DNA of 46,047 nt. Source: Actinomycetes bacterium (lineage in GTDB: Bacteria > Actinomycetota > Acidimicrobiia > Acidimicrobiales > Bog-793). Below the pieces are notes generated by a model that saw nothing but the letters and a program-made list of their open reading frames with translations, made no database searches and was not told the origin of the DNA. Positions 26,849 to 34,592 of this stretch are shown here, one piece after another (within the stretch, counting starts at the first letter, position 1; every line of letters starts with the position of its first letter). The stretch covers positions 1-46,047 of the forward strand of contig JAKABW010000014.1 of the NCBI GenBank assembly GCA_021796535.1. Reading direction: 5' to 3'. A program made the position numbers and the translations under genes.

Positions 26849-28276
26849 TTATACACCTCCGAGTGGGTCTGAAATTCCTATAACTCCCGTTCTGGTCGCC
26901 AACTGAGGCGGTTCGACTTCTTCGTCGTGTATGGCCTTGTCGCCTTCTTCCAACTCCGCATCACTGAACCGCAACGGTACTCTCAGTACATACTTTATAA
27001 TCAAAAGCAACGCCGCCGTGACCAAACCGTCCCATATAATAACTGTCAGGCCGGCTCCGAATTGGACAAGCAGTCTGTCGGCATTCCCGTAAAGGAGTCC
27101 CGCAGCGCCGTTTGCGCCCCTCCAGAGAGCGGAGGAGTTTGCTTTTCCGAAAACATACTCGTTCATGTGGGGATCGGCAAATATACCGGTCAAAAGACCT
27201 CCGGTAAAACCGGCGATACCGTGTGTGTAAACAACTCCCAAAGCGTCGTCAACCTTGGAGAAAGGACGTATCTTCGGCAAATAGTTCCAGGCAAAGAACA
27301 CTATGAACGAAGCTATAATTCCTATGGCAAGAGCGCCGTTTCCGTTCACAAAACCGGCAGCCGGGGTAATGGCGACAAGACCTACGATCATGCCGTTTAC
27401 CGCACCGAGATAAGTCGGCTTTTTGGCTTTGGAAAAGAAAACGTCACAGGCTATCCAGGTCAGCAGGGCAGCCGCGGTGGCTATGTTGGTGTTCAGTACG
27501 GCCGCTCCGGCGTCCGTCCCGGCATAATACGGGTCACCGCCATTAAAGCCGTTCCAGCCCATCCACAGCATACCGGCACCCACTGCCACAAGCAACAGGT
27601 TGGTCGGAGGGAAAGACTGCCTGTCCCGCATCGATCTCGGACCTACAATCCAAGCCGCCACGAAACCGCTCGCACCGGCCGCCAAGTGGATGACATAACC
27701 TCCCGAATAGTCCAGAGCTCCGTGTTGTGCCCAGAACCCGCCTCCCCACAAAAGAGCGGCGTTAACTGTGTATGCACAGGTGGTCCAGGCCGGCACGAAA
27801 ATCATCCAAGCTTTGAAATTCATTCTTCCCAGTACAGACCCCAAGAACAACAGGGGCGTGATAGCGGCAAAAACAAATTGGAAATAGACAAGAGTTGACG
27901 TCGGGAAGTGGAAAGGCGGCATAGCCGAAGCCAAATTGGGGATAACAGCCTGTCCTGTTTCCTGGCCCGGCCCCGTAATGGACCCGGGAACTCCAAGGAA
28001 GCCGTCAAAAAAGTTGGGTAAGGCATGGGCTCCCAGGTGGGCAGGTGTATAAGTGGCACCAAAGCCCATCTTGTAGCCCCAAAAAATCCAGACTATCAAT
28101 ACCGCTGAAAATCCGGAAAACGTCATCAACAAAGTGTTGACAACCCATTTCTTTTTGACGATACCTCCGTAAAGGGCTGCTATTCCGATGACAGACATCA
28201 GACCTACCAGCGTGGCGGCAGTCAGCTGCCAGGCATTATCGCCTGCATTCAGCCAACTTGGGTATGGGAAATACAT
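26849..28276 (-). CDS. amt: Ammonium transporter
   Basis: Membrane channel for ammonium uptake, about 475 residues and 11 hydrophobic segments. Family motifs visible include the region around DYSGGYVIHLAAGASGFVAAWIVGPR with the first pore His and DDALGVVYTHGIAGFTGGLLTGIF with the second. The frame extends to 28312, but ATG at 28276 is preceded by AAGGAGA five bases upstream and begins just before the first helix. It forms an operon with glnB, whose product regulates it. The transcription signals upstream are not clear; I saw no convincing GlnR box. Confidence 0.95.
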   Translation of the reverse strand: MYFPYPSWLNAGDNAWQLTAATLVGLMSVIGIAALYGGIVKKKWVVNTLLMTFSGFSAVLIVWIFWGYKMGFGATYTPAHLGAHALPNFFDGFLGVPGSITGPGQETGQAVIPNLASAMPPFHFPTSTLVYFQFVFAAITPLLFLGSVLGRMNFKAWMIFVPAWTTCAYTVNAALLWGGGFWAQHGALDYSGGYVIHLAAGASGFVAAWIVGPRSMRDRQSFPPTNLLLVAVGAGMLWMGWNGFNGGDPYYAGTDAGAAVLNTNIATAAALLTWIACDVFFSKAKKPTYLGAVNGMIVGLVAITPAAGFVNGNGALAIGIIASFIVFFAWNYLPKIRPFSKVDDALGVVYTHGIAGFTGGLLTGIFADPHMNEYVFGKANSSALWRGANGAAGLLYGNADRLLVQFGAGLTVIIWDGLVTAALLLIIKYVLRVPLRFSDAELEEGDKAIHDEEVEPPQLATRTGVIGISDPLGGV

Positions 28277-28438
28277 CCAATCTCCTTCGCTCAAGCTGTC
28301 ATACGACAGCAAACCTACAGAGCTAAGGATAAGTAATGCTCATTTCCACCCGGTAGCCAGTAAAATAACACTGCATTACCGGTTTGTAAACGCCGTATTA
28401 ACTGGGAGGACAGAGGTCAAAACCGGCCTATCGCAGGC

Positions 28439-28466
28439 AAAGACAGGCCTCAGCCTGCCTGTCTTT
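28439..28466. repeat. Inverted repeat at end of gpmA
   Basis: AAAGACAGGC (28439-28448) pairs with GCCTGTCTTT (28457-28466) around an 8-base loop that includes the gpmA stop codon. The U-tract is short on both strands, so this would be a weak terminator or processing site between gpmA and amt. Confidence 0.45.
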
Positions 28467-29193
28467 TGACGGCTTCTTCCCGGCGCCCGATTTCGTCCTG
28501 ATCTCCCAAATATCTTGACTCCTTGATGCCGAGAGATTCGTCAAAGATGTACAAACGGGGTACGCCCGTCGGTATGTCCAAATCGGTGATGTCGTCATCG
28601 GAAATATTTTCCAAAGTCTTGACAAGGGCACGAAGACTGTTGCCGTGTGCCACCACCAAAACATCCCGGCCCTCAAACAGAGAAGGTACGATTTGGTCTT
28701 CAAAATAAGGCAACATGCGCTTTAGCACGTCCGCCAGACATTCGGACGACGGCAGAGCCGCCGGAAATACGTGTTTATATCTGGGATCATTTCTCGGATG
28801 CATCGGGCTCGCCGGATCCAGAGGAGGAGGCGGCGTCAGATAACCGCGTCTCCACGCTTTCAGCTGTTCCTGTCCGTACTCTTCGGCAACCTGTTTTTTA
28901 TCAAGACCCTGGAGAGCACCGTAATGCCTTTCATTTAAGCGCCAGTGTCTGCGCACCGGCAAATAGCTCAAGTCCGCTTTTTCCAACACTATCTGAGAAG
29001 TTCTGATCGCCCGCTTGAGGAGCGAGGTGTGCACCACGCTCAGATCCAAATCTTTTTCCTGTCCGATCAGCTCACCCGCCAATTCCGCTTCCCGGATCCC
29101 TTTGTCGGATAAATCAACGTCAACCCAACCCGTAAACAGGTTGGCCCGGTTCCATTCGCTTTCGCCGTGTCTTATCAATACCAATGATGCCAT
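28450..29193 (-). CDS. gpmA: 2,3-bisphosphoglycerate-dependent phosphoglycerate mutase
   Basis: Glycolytic interconversion of 3- and 2-phosphoglycerate. [20 protein letters not shown] carries the phosphorylated His, followed by the DVDLSDKG and [13 protein letters not shown] segments typical of dPGM, and [12 protein letters not shown] with the second His. At 247 residues the length is normal for GpmA. The gene is upstream of amt on the same strand with 173 bases between, and divergent from the ACT-domain gene. Confidence 0.96.
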   Translation of the reverse strand: MASLVLIRHGESEWNRANLFTGWVDVDLSDKGIREAELAGELIGQEKDLDLSVVHTSLLKRAIRTSQIVLEKADLSYLPVRRHWRLNERHYGALQGLDKKQVAEEYGQEQLKAWRRGYLTPPPPLDPASPMHPRNDPRYKHVFPAALPSSECLADVLKRMLPYFEDQIVPSLFEGRDVLVVAHGNSLRALVKTLENISDDDITDLDIPTGVPRLYIFDESLGIKESRYLGDQDEIGRREEAVKRQAG

Positions 29194-29271
29194 AGCCTTT
29201 AAACTACACCAGAAACACAGTCGCTGTATGCCAGCAATACAGCGTTAATGAAAGTTCTTTATGATAGTTAT

Positions 29272-29910
29272 ATGCCCAGTTTTATGATACGCATTTGGCT
29301 TGCAGACAGACCCGGGGCGCTGGCACAGGTTGCCGGAAGAATAGGAGCGGTCGGCGGCGACGTAATAAATATAGACATATTGGAACGCGACAACGGGAGG
29401 GCCATTGACGACTTGTACATCACCCTTCCGGAAGGGTCATTAATTCCTCTGATGTTGAATAAAATTGCAGAGTTGGACGACGTGGGTGTGGAAGACATCA
29501 GGGAACTGAAAGCCGACTTGAGCGACGCCATCCAAGATCCCCTGCAGATATCCTATGAACTTCTCGCATCCGAAACGCCCACCGAATTGTTCCATTCGTT
29601 TGTGGCGGGTTGCACCGCCTGTTTCAATTTGGACTGGGCGGTTCTGTTCCGGGAAAAAGACTCTTGTGTCGTGACGGCTTCCGGCGATATGCCGTCGCCC
29701 GCATGGTTGGAGGCTTTTGTCGCCGGGTTAAAAAGCGGTTCCGAAGACACCGGCGGGCTGAACGTCACGGGCGACACCGCATGGATCCGCATCGGCAAAG
29801 ATAGTCTTACGTTTATATTTGGGCGTCAGCACAGGTCGCTGAGATCCAGAGAAAAGCGCCAATTGCTTCTTCTCACACAGATAGTGGGAAAAATAATCGC
29901 CGACTCTTAG
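29272..29910 (+). CDS. ACT-domain protein with a GAF-like C-terminal domain
   Basis: About 212 residues. The N-terminal 70 residues form an ACT domain (FMIRIWLADRPGALAQVAGRIG, then GGDVINIDILERD and DDLYITLPE), which usually binds amino acids. Residues from about 95 on (TELFHSFVAGCTACFNLDWAVLFRE and the final FIFGRQHRSL...LTQIVGKII) resemble a GAF-like ligand or signal domain; that part is tentative. There is no catalytic domain, so it is likely a regulator or sensor. Starts at 29248 and 29272 are possible. A TATGAT hexamer ends six bases before the second ATG, so it may be leaderless. Confidence 0.78.
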   Translation: MPSFMIRIWLADRPGALAQVAGRIGAVGGDVINIDILERDNGRAIDDLYITLPEGSLIPLMLNKIAELDDVGVEDIRELKADLSDAIQDPLQISYELLASETPTELFHSFVAGCTACFNLDWAVLFREKDSCVVTASGDMPSPAWLEAFVAGLKSGSEDTGGLNVTGDTAWIRIGKDSLTFIFGRQHRSLRSREKRQLLLLTQIVGKIIADS

Positions 29911-30017
29911 ATGAACAGGGAGAATGCTTGCCGGAACCGGAGAAGATAAAACCGCCGCTCCGACGATGAGCCATTTTCGGCTATAATAAATAAAGAGCTT
30001 TTTCATTTTTACCTTTC

Positions 30018-30065
30018 GTAAAATCAAAAACCCGGTTCTGGTAAGAACCGGGTTTTTGATTTTAC
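30018..30065. terminator. Bidirectional rho-independent terminator, 22-bp perfect stem
   Basis: A perfect 22-base-pair stem (30018-30039 with 30044-30065) encloses a GGTA loop. Its core is AACCCGGTTCT/AGAACCGGGTT, flanked by A-rich and T-rich arms, so both strands carry a T run after the GC stem. It ends the ACT-domain transcript and isolates the dnaK promoter. Confidence 0.9.
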
Positions 30066-30200
30066 CACCCTCCAAAACTCCCCAAAGCTTAGCGACGGCA
30101 GCCAGCCGTGTTATTTTCCCTACATCAGACAAAGCAAGATATTCAGTATTTAGCGGCCATGACATGCTGCTATCTGTCAGAATTTTTTAAATATTCAAAA

Positions 30201-30221
30201 CTTGACAATAACATACTCAAC
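30201..30221. promoter_or_regulatory. HAIR-type HspR operator
   Basis: CTTGACA, seven bases, then ACTCAAC matches the actinobacterial HAIR element CTTGAGT-N7-ACTCAAG at 11 of 14 conserved positions with correct spacing. It overlaps the -35 box, as expected for HspR repression, and an HspR gene is the fourth gene of the operon it controls. Confidence 0.82.
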
Positions 30222-30233
30222 TTTGTATATAAT
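30202..30233 (+). promoter_or_regulatory. dnaK operon promoter
   Basis: A consensus TTGACA (30202-30207) is followed by an 18-base spacer and TATATAAT (30226-30233). The leader is about 50 bases and ends in GGAGG (30278-30282) five bases before the dnaK ATG. Confidence 0.82.
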
Positions 30234-30287
30234 CAATAGCGTAACATTTATAAGGTCAAAAGACCGTAAACACATACGGAGGAAATT

Positions 30288-32120
30288 ATGCCTAAGGCAG
30301 TAGGAATTGATCTAGGTACAACCAACTCGGTGGTAAGCGTACTGGAGGCCGGAGAGCCTACGGTCATACCGAATGCGGAAGGGGGAAGAACCACTCCTTC
30401 CATAGTGGGTTTTACCAAATCAGGCGAAGTGTTGGTGGGAGAAATAGCAAAGAGGCAGGCCATTACCAACCCTGACCGGACCATCAGATCGGTCAAGAGA
30501 CATATGGGCACTTCTTGGACCGTTGACATAGACGGAAAGAAATACACCCCGCAGGAAATTTCAGCGAGGATACTGCAGAAACTGAAAAGAGACGCCGAGG
30601 CCTTCCTGGGCGACACAGTCACTCAGGCGGTCATTACCGTTCCCGCCTATTTTGACGACTCTCAAAGAACCGCCACCAAAGAGGCCGGACAGATTGCCGG
30701 CCTTGAGGTATTGCGAATTATCAACGAGCCCACATCTGCCGCTTTGGCTTACGGCTTGGACAAAGAAAAAACGGAACAAACCGTACTCGTCTTTGACTTG
30801 GGAGGCGGCACCTTTGACGTTTCCTTGCTGGAAATAGGCGACGGCGTATTTGAGGTAAAGTCCACGGCCGGAAATTCGCATTTGGGAGGAGACGACTGGG
30901 ACCAAAGAGTCATTGACTGGCTTGTCAAGAGTTTCAAAGACACCGAGGGAGTCGACCTGTCACAAGACAAAATGGCCGTACAAAGGCTTAAAGAGGCCGG
31001 AGAAAAAGCAAAAATAGAACTCTCCACCACCCAGGAAACTTCCGTCAACCTGCCCTTTATCACCGCCACACAAGACGGTCCCAAGCACTTGGATCTTAAA
31101 TTAACCAGAGCAAAATTCCAGGAATTGACTGAAGACCTTGTGCAAGCCTGCCGCGGCCCATTCGAACAGGCCATCAAAGACTCGGGCTTATCGAAATCAG
31201 ATATAGACCATGTGGTGTTGGTGGGCGGTTCCAGCCGTATGCCGGCCATTCAGGAACTCGTACTGGAGCTGACGGGCAAAGAACCCCACAAAGGGGTCAA
31301 CCCCGACGAAGTCGTTGCCATCGGCGCCGCCATTCAGGCAGGCGTGCTGAAGGGTGACGTCAAAGACGTGCTTCTCCTCGACGTTACGCCTTTGAGCCTC
31401 GGCATAGAGACCAAGGGCGGTATCACACACCGCCTGATAGAGCGCAACACCACGATTCCCACCAAGAGATCGGAGGTTTTCACTACGGCGGAAGACAACC
31501 AGCCCTCCGTTGAAATCCACGTGCTCCAGGGTGAGCGTGACATGGCCATGTACAACAAAACTCTGGGCAAATTCGAACTGGTTGACCTCCCGCCCGCTCC
31601 ACAGGGAGTGCCTCAGATAGAGGTTACTTTCGACATAGACGCGAACGGCATCGTGCACGTATCGGCCAAAGACCGCGCCACCGGCAAAGAGCAGTCCATG
31701 ACGATCACCGGTCAGTCATCCCTCCCCAAAGACGACATAGAGAGAATGGTGAAGGACGCCGAATTGCACGCGGAAGACGACCGCAAACGAAAAGAAGAGG
31801 CCGAAACCAGAAACAACGCCGAAACCCTGATCCACAGGACGGAAAAACTCCTGAAAGATGAAGGGGAAAAATTCAGCGGTGACGAAAAGACAAAAGTCGA
31901 ATCCGGACTCGAGGACCTGAAAAAGGCACTTGCCGGAACGGACATCAATGCCGTCAAGCAAGCAACCGAAGCACTCATCACGGCCTCACAGGCGTTCGGA
32001 CAAAGACTGTACGAAGCGGCATCCGCCGAAGCCAACCAGAACGGAGCCGCCGCTTCGTCCTCCGCCGGCAACGACGAAGAAGTGGTTGACGCCGAAATAG
32101 TCGATGAGCCGGGTGATTAG
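30288..32120 (+). CDS. dnaK: Hsp70 chaperone DnaK
   Basis: ATP-dependent chaperone that binds unfolded proteins with DnaJ and Grp[10 protein letters not shown] opens the nucleotide-binding domain, followed by [14 protein letters not shown] and [12 protein letters not shown]; the substrate domain begins with [14 protein letters not shown] and ends in an acidic Ala/Gly-rich tail with [11 protein letters not shown]. At 610 residues the length is that of Gram-positive/actinobacterial DnaK, without the extra loop of proteobacterial forms. It is the first gene of the chaperone operon behind a HspR-controlled promoter. Confidence 0.98.
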   Translation: MPKAVGIDLGTTNSVVSVLEAGEPTVIPNAEGGRTTPSIVGFTKSGEVLVGEIAKRQAITNPDRTIRSVKRHMGTSWTVDIDGKKYTPQEISARILQKLKRDAEAFLGDTVTQAVITVPAYFDDSQRTATKEAGQIAGLEVLRIINEPTSAALAYGLDKEKTEQTVLVFDLGGGTFDVSLLEIGDGVFEVKSTAGNSHLGGDDWDQRVIDWLVKSFKDTEGVDLSQDKMAVQRLKEAGEKAKIELSTTQETSVNLPFITATQDGPKHLDLKLTRAKFQELTEDLVQACRGPFEQAIKDSGLSKSDIDHVVLVGGSSRMPAIQELVLELTGKEPHKGVNPDEVVAIGAAIQAGVLKGDVKDVLLLDVTPLSLGIETKGGITHRLIERNTTIPTKRSEVFTTAEDNQPSVEIHVLQGERDMAMYNKTLGKFELVDLPPAPQGVPQIEVTFDIDANGIVHVSAKDRATGKEQSMTITGQSSLPKDDIERMVKDAELHAEDDRKRKEEAETRNNAETLIHRTEKLLKDEGEKFSGDEKTKVESGLEDLKKALAGTDINAVKQATEALITASQAFGQRLYEAASAEANQNGAAASSSAGNDEEVVDAEIVDEPGD

Positions 32121-32128
32121 GAACGAAC

Positions 32129-32887
32129 GTGTCGAGGGAAACCGAAAACAAAGACCGCCCTATTCCGAAGAGAGAAGGGCCAGACGACAAAAGGAAAGCC
32201 GCCGTGAAAGACGATCCATCTTTTGACGACAACAGTACGGACAAAGCCGACGGAGAGGCGGCAGAGGACGTCGGGAACGGCGGACCGTATGGGATTTCCG
32301 GCGATGGCGACCTTGCCGACGTGCCGGCGGGCGAACCGTCGGAAGTTCTCTCGGAAGCGGAAAGAATTTTAGACGAGAGGAACTCCTACCTGGACGCCCT
32401 GCAAAGGCTGCAGGCCGACTTTGACAATTTCAGAAAGCGCGCCCAACGCCAACAGCTGGAATCGAAAGAGTTGGCCAATTCCCAACTTATCGAAAAGCTG
32501 TTGCCCGTGTTGGATGCCTTTGAACTGGCCCTGAACCATATGGATCCTGACGCTTTTGTGAGAGAAAAACTCGACAGCGAAACCGAGCCGAAAGGGACGG
32601 CTGTCAAAGGAGACGGCTCCGAAGGGAAAACATCGACGGAAGTCAAAGGAGAATTCGTCAAACCGTTTATCCAAATAGGCTCCCTTCTGGAAAACATCCT
32701 CCAAAAAGAGGGCCTCACGAAAATAGGGCAGTCGGGAGAACAATTCAACCCCGCTTACCACGACGCCGTGAGCCACGAAGAGGCTGATGCTCCCGAAGAA
32801 GCGGGCATCATCACAGCGGTGCTGAGATCCGGCTATCAGTTCAAAGAAAAGGTTCTGCGGCCGGCAATGGTCAAGGTTAAAGGATAA
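32129..32887 (+). CDS. grpE: Nucleotide exchange factor GrpE
   Basis: Releases ADP from DnaK. Start is GTG at 32129, eight bases after dnaK. The first 75 residues are charged and disordered; the coiled-coil and beta-wing core (YLDALQRLQADFDNFRKRAQR, then LLPVLDAFELAL and the C-terminal GYQFKEKVLRPAMVKV) follow. At 252 residues it is longer than the E. coli protein (197) because of the long N-tail and a Lys/Gly/Glu-rich insert near residues 150-172. Second gene of the operon. Confidence 0.95.
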   Translation: MSRETENKDRPIPKREGPDDKRKAAVKDDPSFDDNSTDKADGEAAEDVGNGGPYGISGDGDLADVPAGEPSEVLSEAERILDERNSYLDALQRLQADFDNFRKRAQRQQLESKELANSQLIEKLLPVLDAFELALNHMDPDAFVREKLDSETEPKGTAVKGDGSEGKTSTEVKGEFVKPFIQIGSLLENILQKEGLTKIGQSGEQFNPAYHDAVSHEEADAPEEAGIITAVLRSGYQFKEKVLRPAMVKVKG

Positions 32888-32917
32888 AAGCCTGTAAACA
32901 TCGGTAAAATAGACTTT

Positions 32918-32958
32918 GTTCTCATCCTCCGCATTCAATTCCTGCGGAGGATGAGAAC
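32918..32958 (+). repeat. Perfect 16-bp hairpin between grpE and dnaJ
   Basis: GTTCTCATCCTCCGCA (32918-32933) pairs perfectly with TGCGGAGGATGAGAAC (32943-32958) around a 9-base loop. No T run follows, so it is not a standard terminator. Within an operon such stems often protect or process mRNA and adjust the amount of downstream product. It ends 26 bases before the dnaJ ATG. Confidence 0.75.
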
Positions 32959-32984
32959 GGGCACGGACGCAAAAGGCAGATATT

Positions 32985-34100
32985 ATGGCGGCACAACGAG
33001 AGTGGATCGAAACGGATTACTACAAAGTCCTGGGGGTTTCTTCAACCGCCGCGGACAAGGAGATCACCCGCGCTTACCGTAAACTGGCAAAGCAATACCA
33101 TCCCGACGCCAACCCCGGCTCGGAAGAGCGTTTTAAAGAAATTTCCGCGGCATACGACGTTTTGGGAGATCCCGCCAAGCGCAAAGAATACGACACCGTT
33201 CGGAAAATGGGTCCGGTCGGCTCGGGCATCGGAGGACAGGGCGGATTCAATTTTAAGATAGACGACATTACCGACCTTTTCGGAGGCATCTTCCGCAATG
33301 CCGGAGGTGGGGCCGGAAAACGCCGGACCTCATACACATCCGGGTCCGTCCCGAAAGGGAGCGACCTGGAAGCCGAAATCCACCTGTCGTTTCTCGACGC
33401 CGTCAAAGGCCTTACCACCTCGGTAAACGTAACTTCGGCCGTCAGGTGTTCCGTATGCATGGGAAGCGGGGCCAAGCCCGGCACTTCCCCGGTGACCTGC
33501 CAAAGGTGTAAAGGCACGGGAGTACTGAACGACAATCAAGGCCTTTTTTCCCTTTCCAGCCCTTGTCCGGACTGCGGCGGAAGAGGAGTCACGGTTATCG
33601 AGCGCTGCCCGAATTGCGGCGGCGGCGGGTTTGAAAAGAAAAACAGACAGGTAAAACTGCGCATTCCGGCCGGCGTGGCCGACGGACAGAGAATCAAGGT
33701 ACCGTCCCGGGGAGAAACAAACGCTTCGGGAACAAACCCGGGAGATCTTTACGTCACCGTACATGTAGATAAACACCCCGTATTCTCGAGAAAAGATGAC
33801 AATATTTTAGTTACGGCGCCCATAACTTTCCCGGAAGCTGCACTGGGAACCACCATCAAAGTACCCACGCTGGACGGATCTGTAACCTTGAAAATACCGC
33901 CGGGGACCAACGGCAACAAGACGTTCAGGGTGGCAGGCAAAGGAGTCAGGCGAACCGGCGGCAACGGAGATTTGCTTGTCAGCGTGGAAATTGTCGTACC
34001 GCAGAAACTAAACGACCGACAGAAAAAAGCTCTGGAAACCTTTGCCGGCGCCACATCTTCGTCTCCGCGGCAATCCTGGGAGGAAGAGACTAAATCATGA
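32985..34100 (+). CDS. dnaJ: Hsp40 co-chaperone DnaJ
   Basis: Stimulates DnaK ATPase and delivers substrates. The J-domain (residues 9-75) has the HPD motif in AKQYHPDANPG. A Gly/Phe region follows, then four zinc-binding CxxCxGxG repeats (CSVCMGSG, CQRCKGTG, CPDCGGRG, CPNCGGGG) and the C-terminal client-binding domains. At 371 residues it is a complete type I DnaJ. Its last codons overlap the hspR start by 4 bases. Confidence 0.97.
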   Translation: MAAQREWIETDYYKVLGVSSTAADKEITRAYRKLAKQYHPDANPGSEERFKEISAAYDVLGDPAKRKEYDTVRKMGPVGSGIGGQGGFNFKIDDITDLFGGIFRNAGGGAGKRRTSYTSGSVPKGSDLEAEIHLSFLDAVKGLTTSVNVTSAVRCSVCMGSGAKPGTSPVTCQRCKGTGVLNDNQGLFSLSSPCPDCGGRGVTVIERCPNCGGGGFEKKNRQVKLRIPAGVADGQRIKVPSRGETNASGTNPGDLYVTVHVDKHPVFSRKDDNILVTAPITFPEAALGTTIKVPTLDGSVTLKIPPGTNGNKTFRVAGKGVRRTGGNGDLLVSVEIVVPQKLNDRQKKALETFAGATSSSPRQSWEEETKS

Positions 34101-34558
34101 AAGACGCCTCCCTTGACGCCGACACGGACGAAAAGCCCGTCTATATCATATCTGTTGCGGCGGAACTCTCGGGTTTGCACCCTCAGACACTCAGGATCTA
34201 CGAAAGAAAAGGCCTGCTGGGCCCCAGAAGGACAACCGGCGGCAACAGGCGTTATTGCGCACAAGATATAGAGAAATTGAAGCGCATACAAGATCTGACG
34301 CGAAACGGCATCAATTTGGAAGGTGTACGCAAGATACTCGAACTGGAAGAGGCCATTGCCGATTTACAAAGAGAGTTGGAGTATGCCCGCCACAACGCCG
34401 AGATGCACATTAAAGAAATTCACCGTCAATACAGAAGGGACCTGGTACCCGTGCGGAGTGCAAAGTTGCCCATAAGACAAACCTCGCAGGCCAAAGAATT
34501 GTTGTTTCTGATAGAAATATGGAATCAACGCAACGGCAAGTCTTTTTATGTCAAATAA
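34097..34558 (+). CDS. hspR: Heat-shock repressor HspR (MerR family)
   Basis: Represses the dnaK operon by binding HAIR elements, using DnaK as corepressor in studied actinobacteria. The MerR helix-turn-helix is clear: YIISVAAELSGLHPQTLRIYERKGLL, then RRTTGGNRRYCAQDIEKLKRIQDL. A coiled-coil helix follows (residues 85-120), and a basic tail ends the 153 residues. The ATG overlaps the dnaJ stop (ATGA). A matching HAIR operator lies at 30201-30221, which closes the feedback loop within the window. Confidence 0.94.
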   Translation: MKDASLDADTDEKPVYIISVAAELSGLHPQTLRIYERKGLLGPRRTTGGNRRYCAQDIEKLKRIQDLTRNGINLEGVRKILELEEAIADLQRELEYARHNAEMHIKEIHRQYRRDLVPVRSAKLPIRQTSQAKELLFLIEIWNQRNGKSFYVK

Positions 34559-34592
34559 AATAAAGCCGTATTGATAAAAGGAGTGAGACAAA

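Larger units (their letters stand above)
29911..30287. other. Intergenic region holding terminator and heat-shock promoter
   Basis: This 377-base gap has no gene. It contains the terminator at 30018-30065, the HAIR-type operator and promoter of the dnaK operon (30201-30233), and a short leader with GGTC-AAAA-GACC (about 30254-30265) before the dnaK ribosome-binding site. Confidence 0.7.

Noticed and set aside
28277-28400. GlnR operator upstream of amt
   Set aside because: The region has scattered GTAAT/GTTTAC-like words, but no properly spaced GlnR box could be traced.
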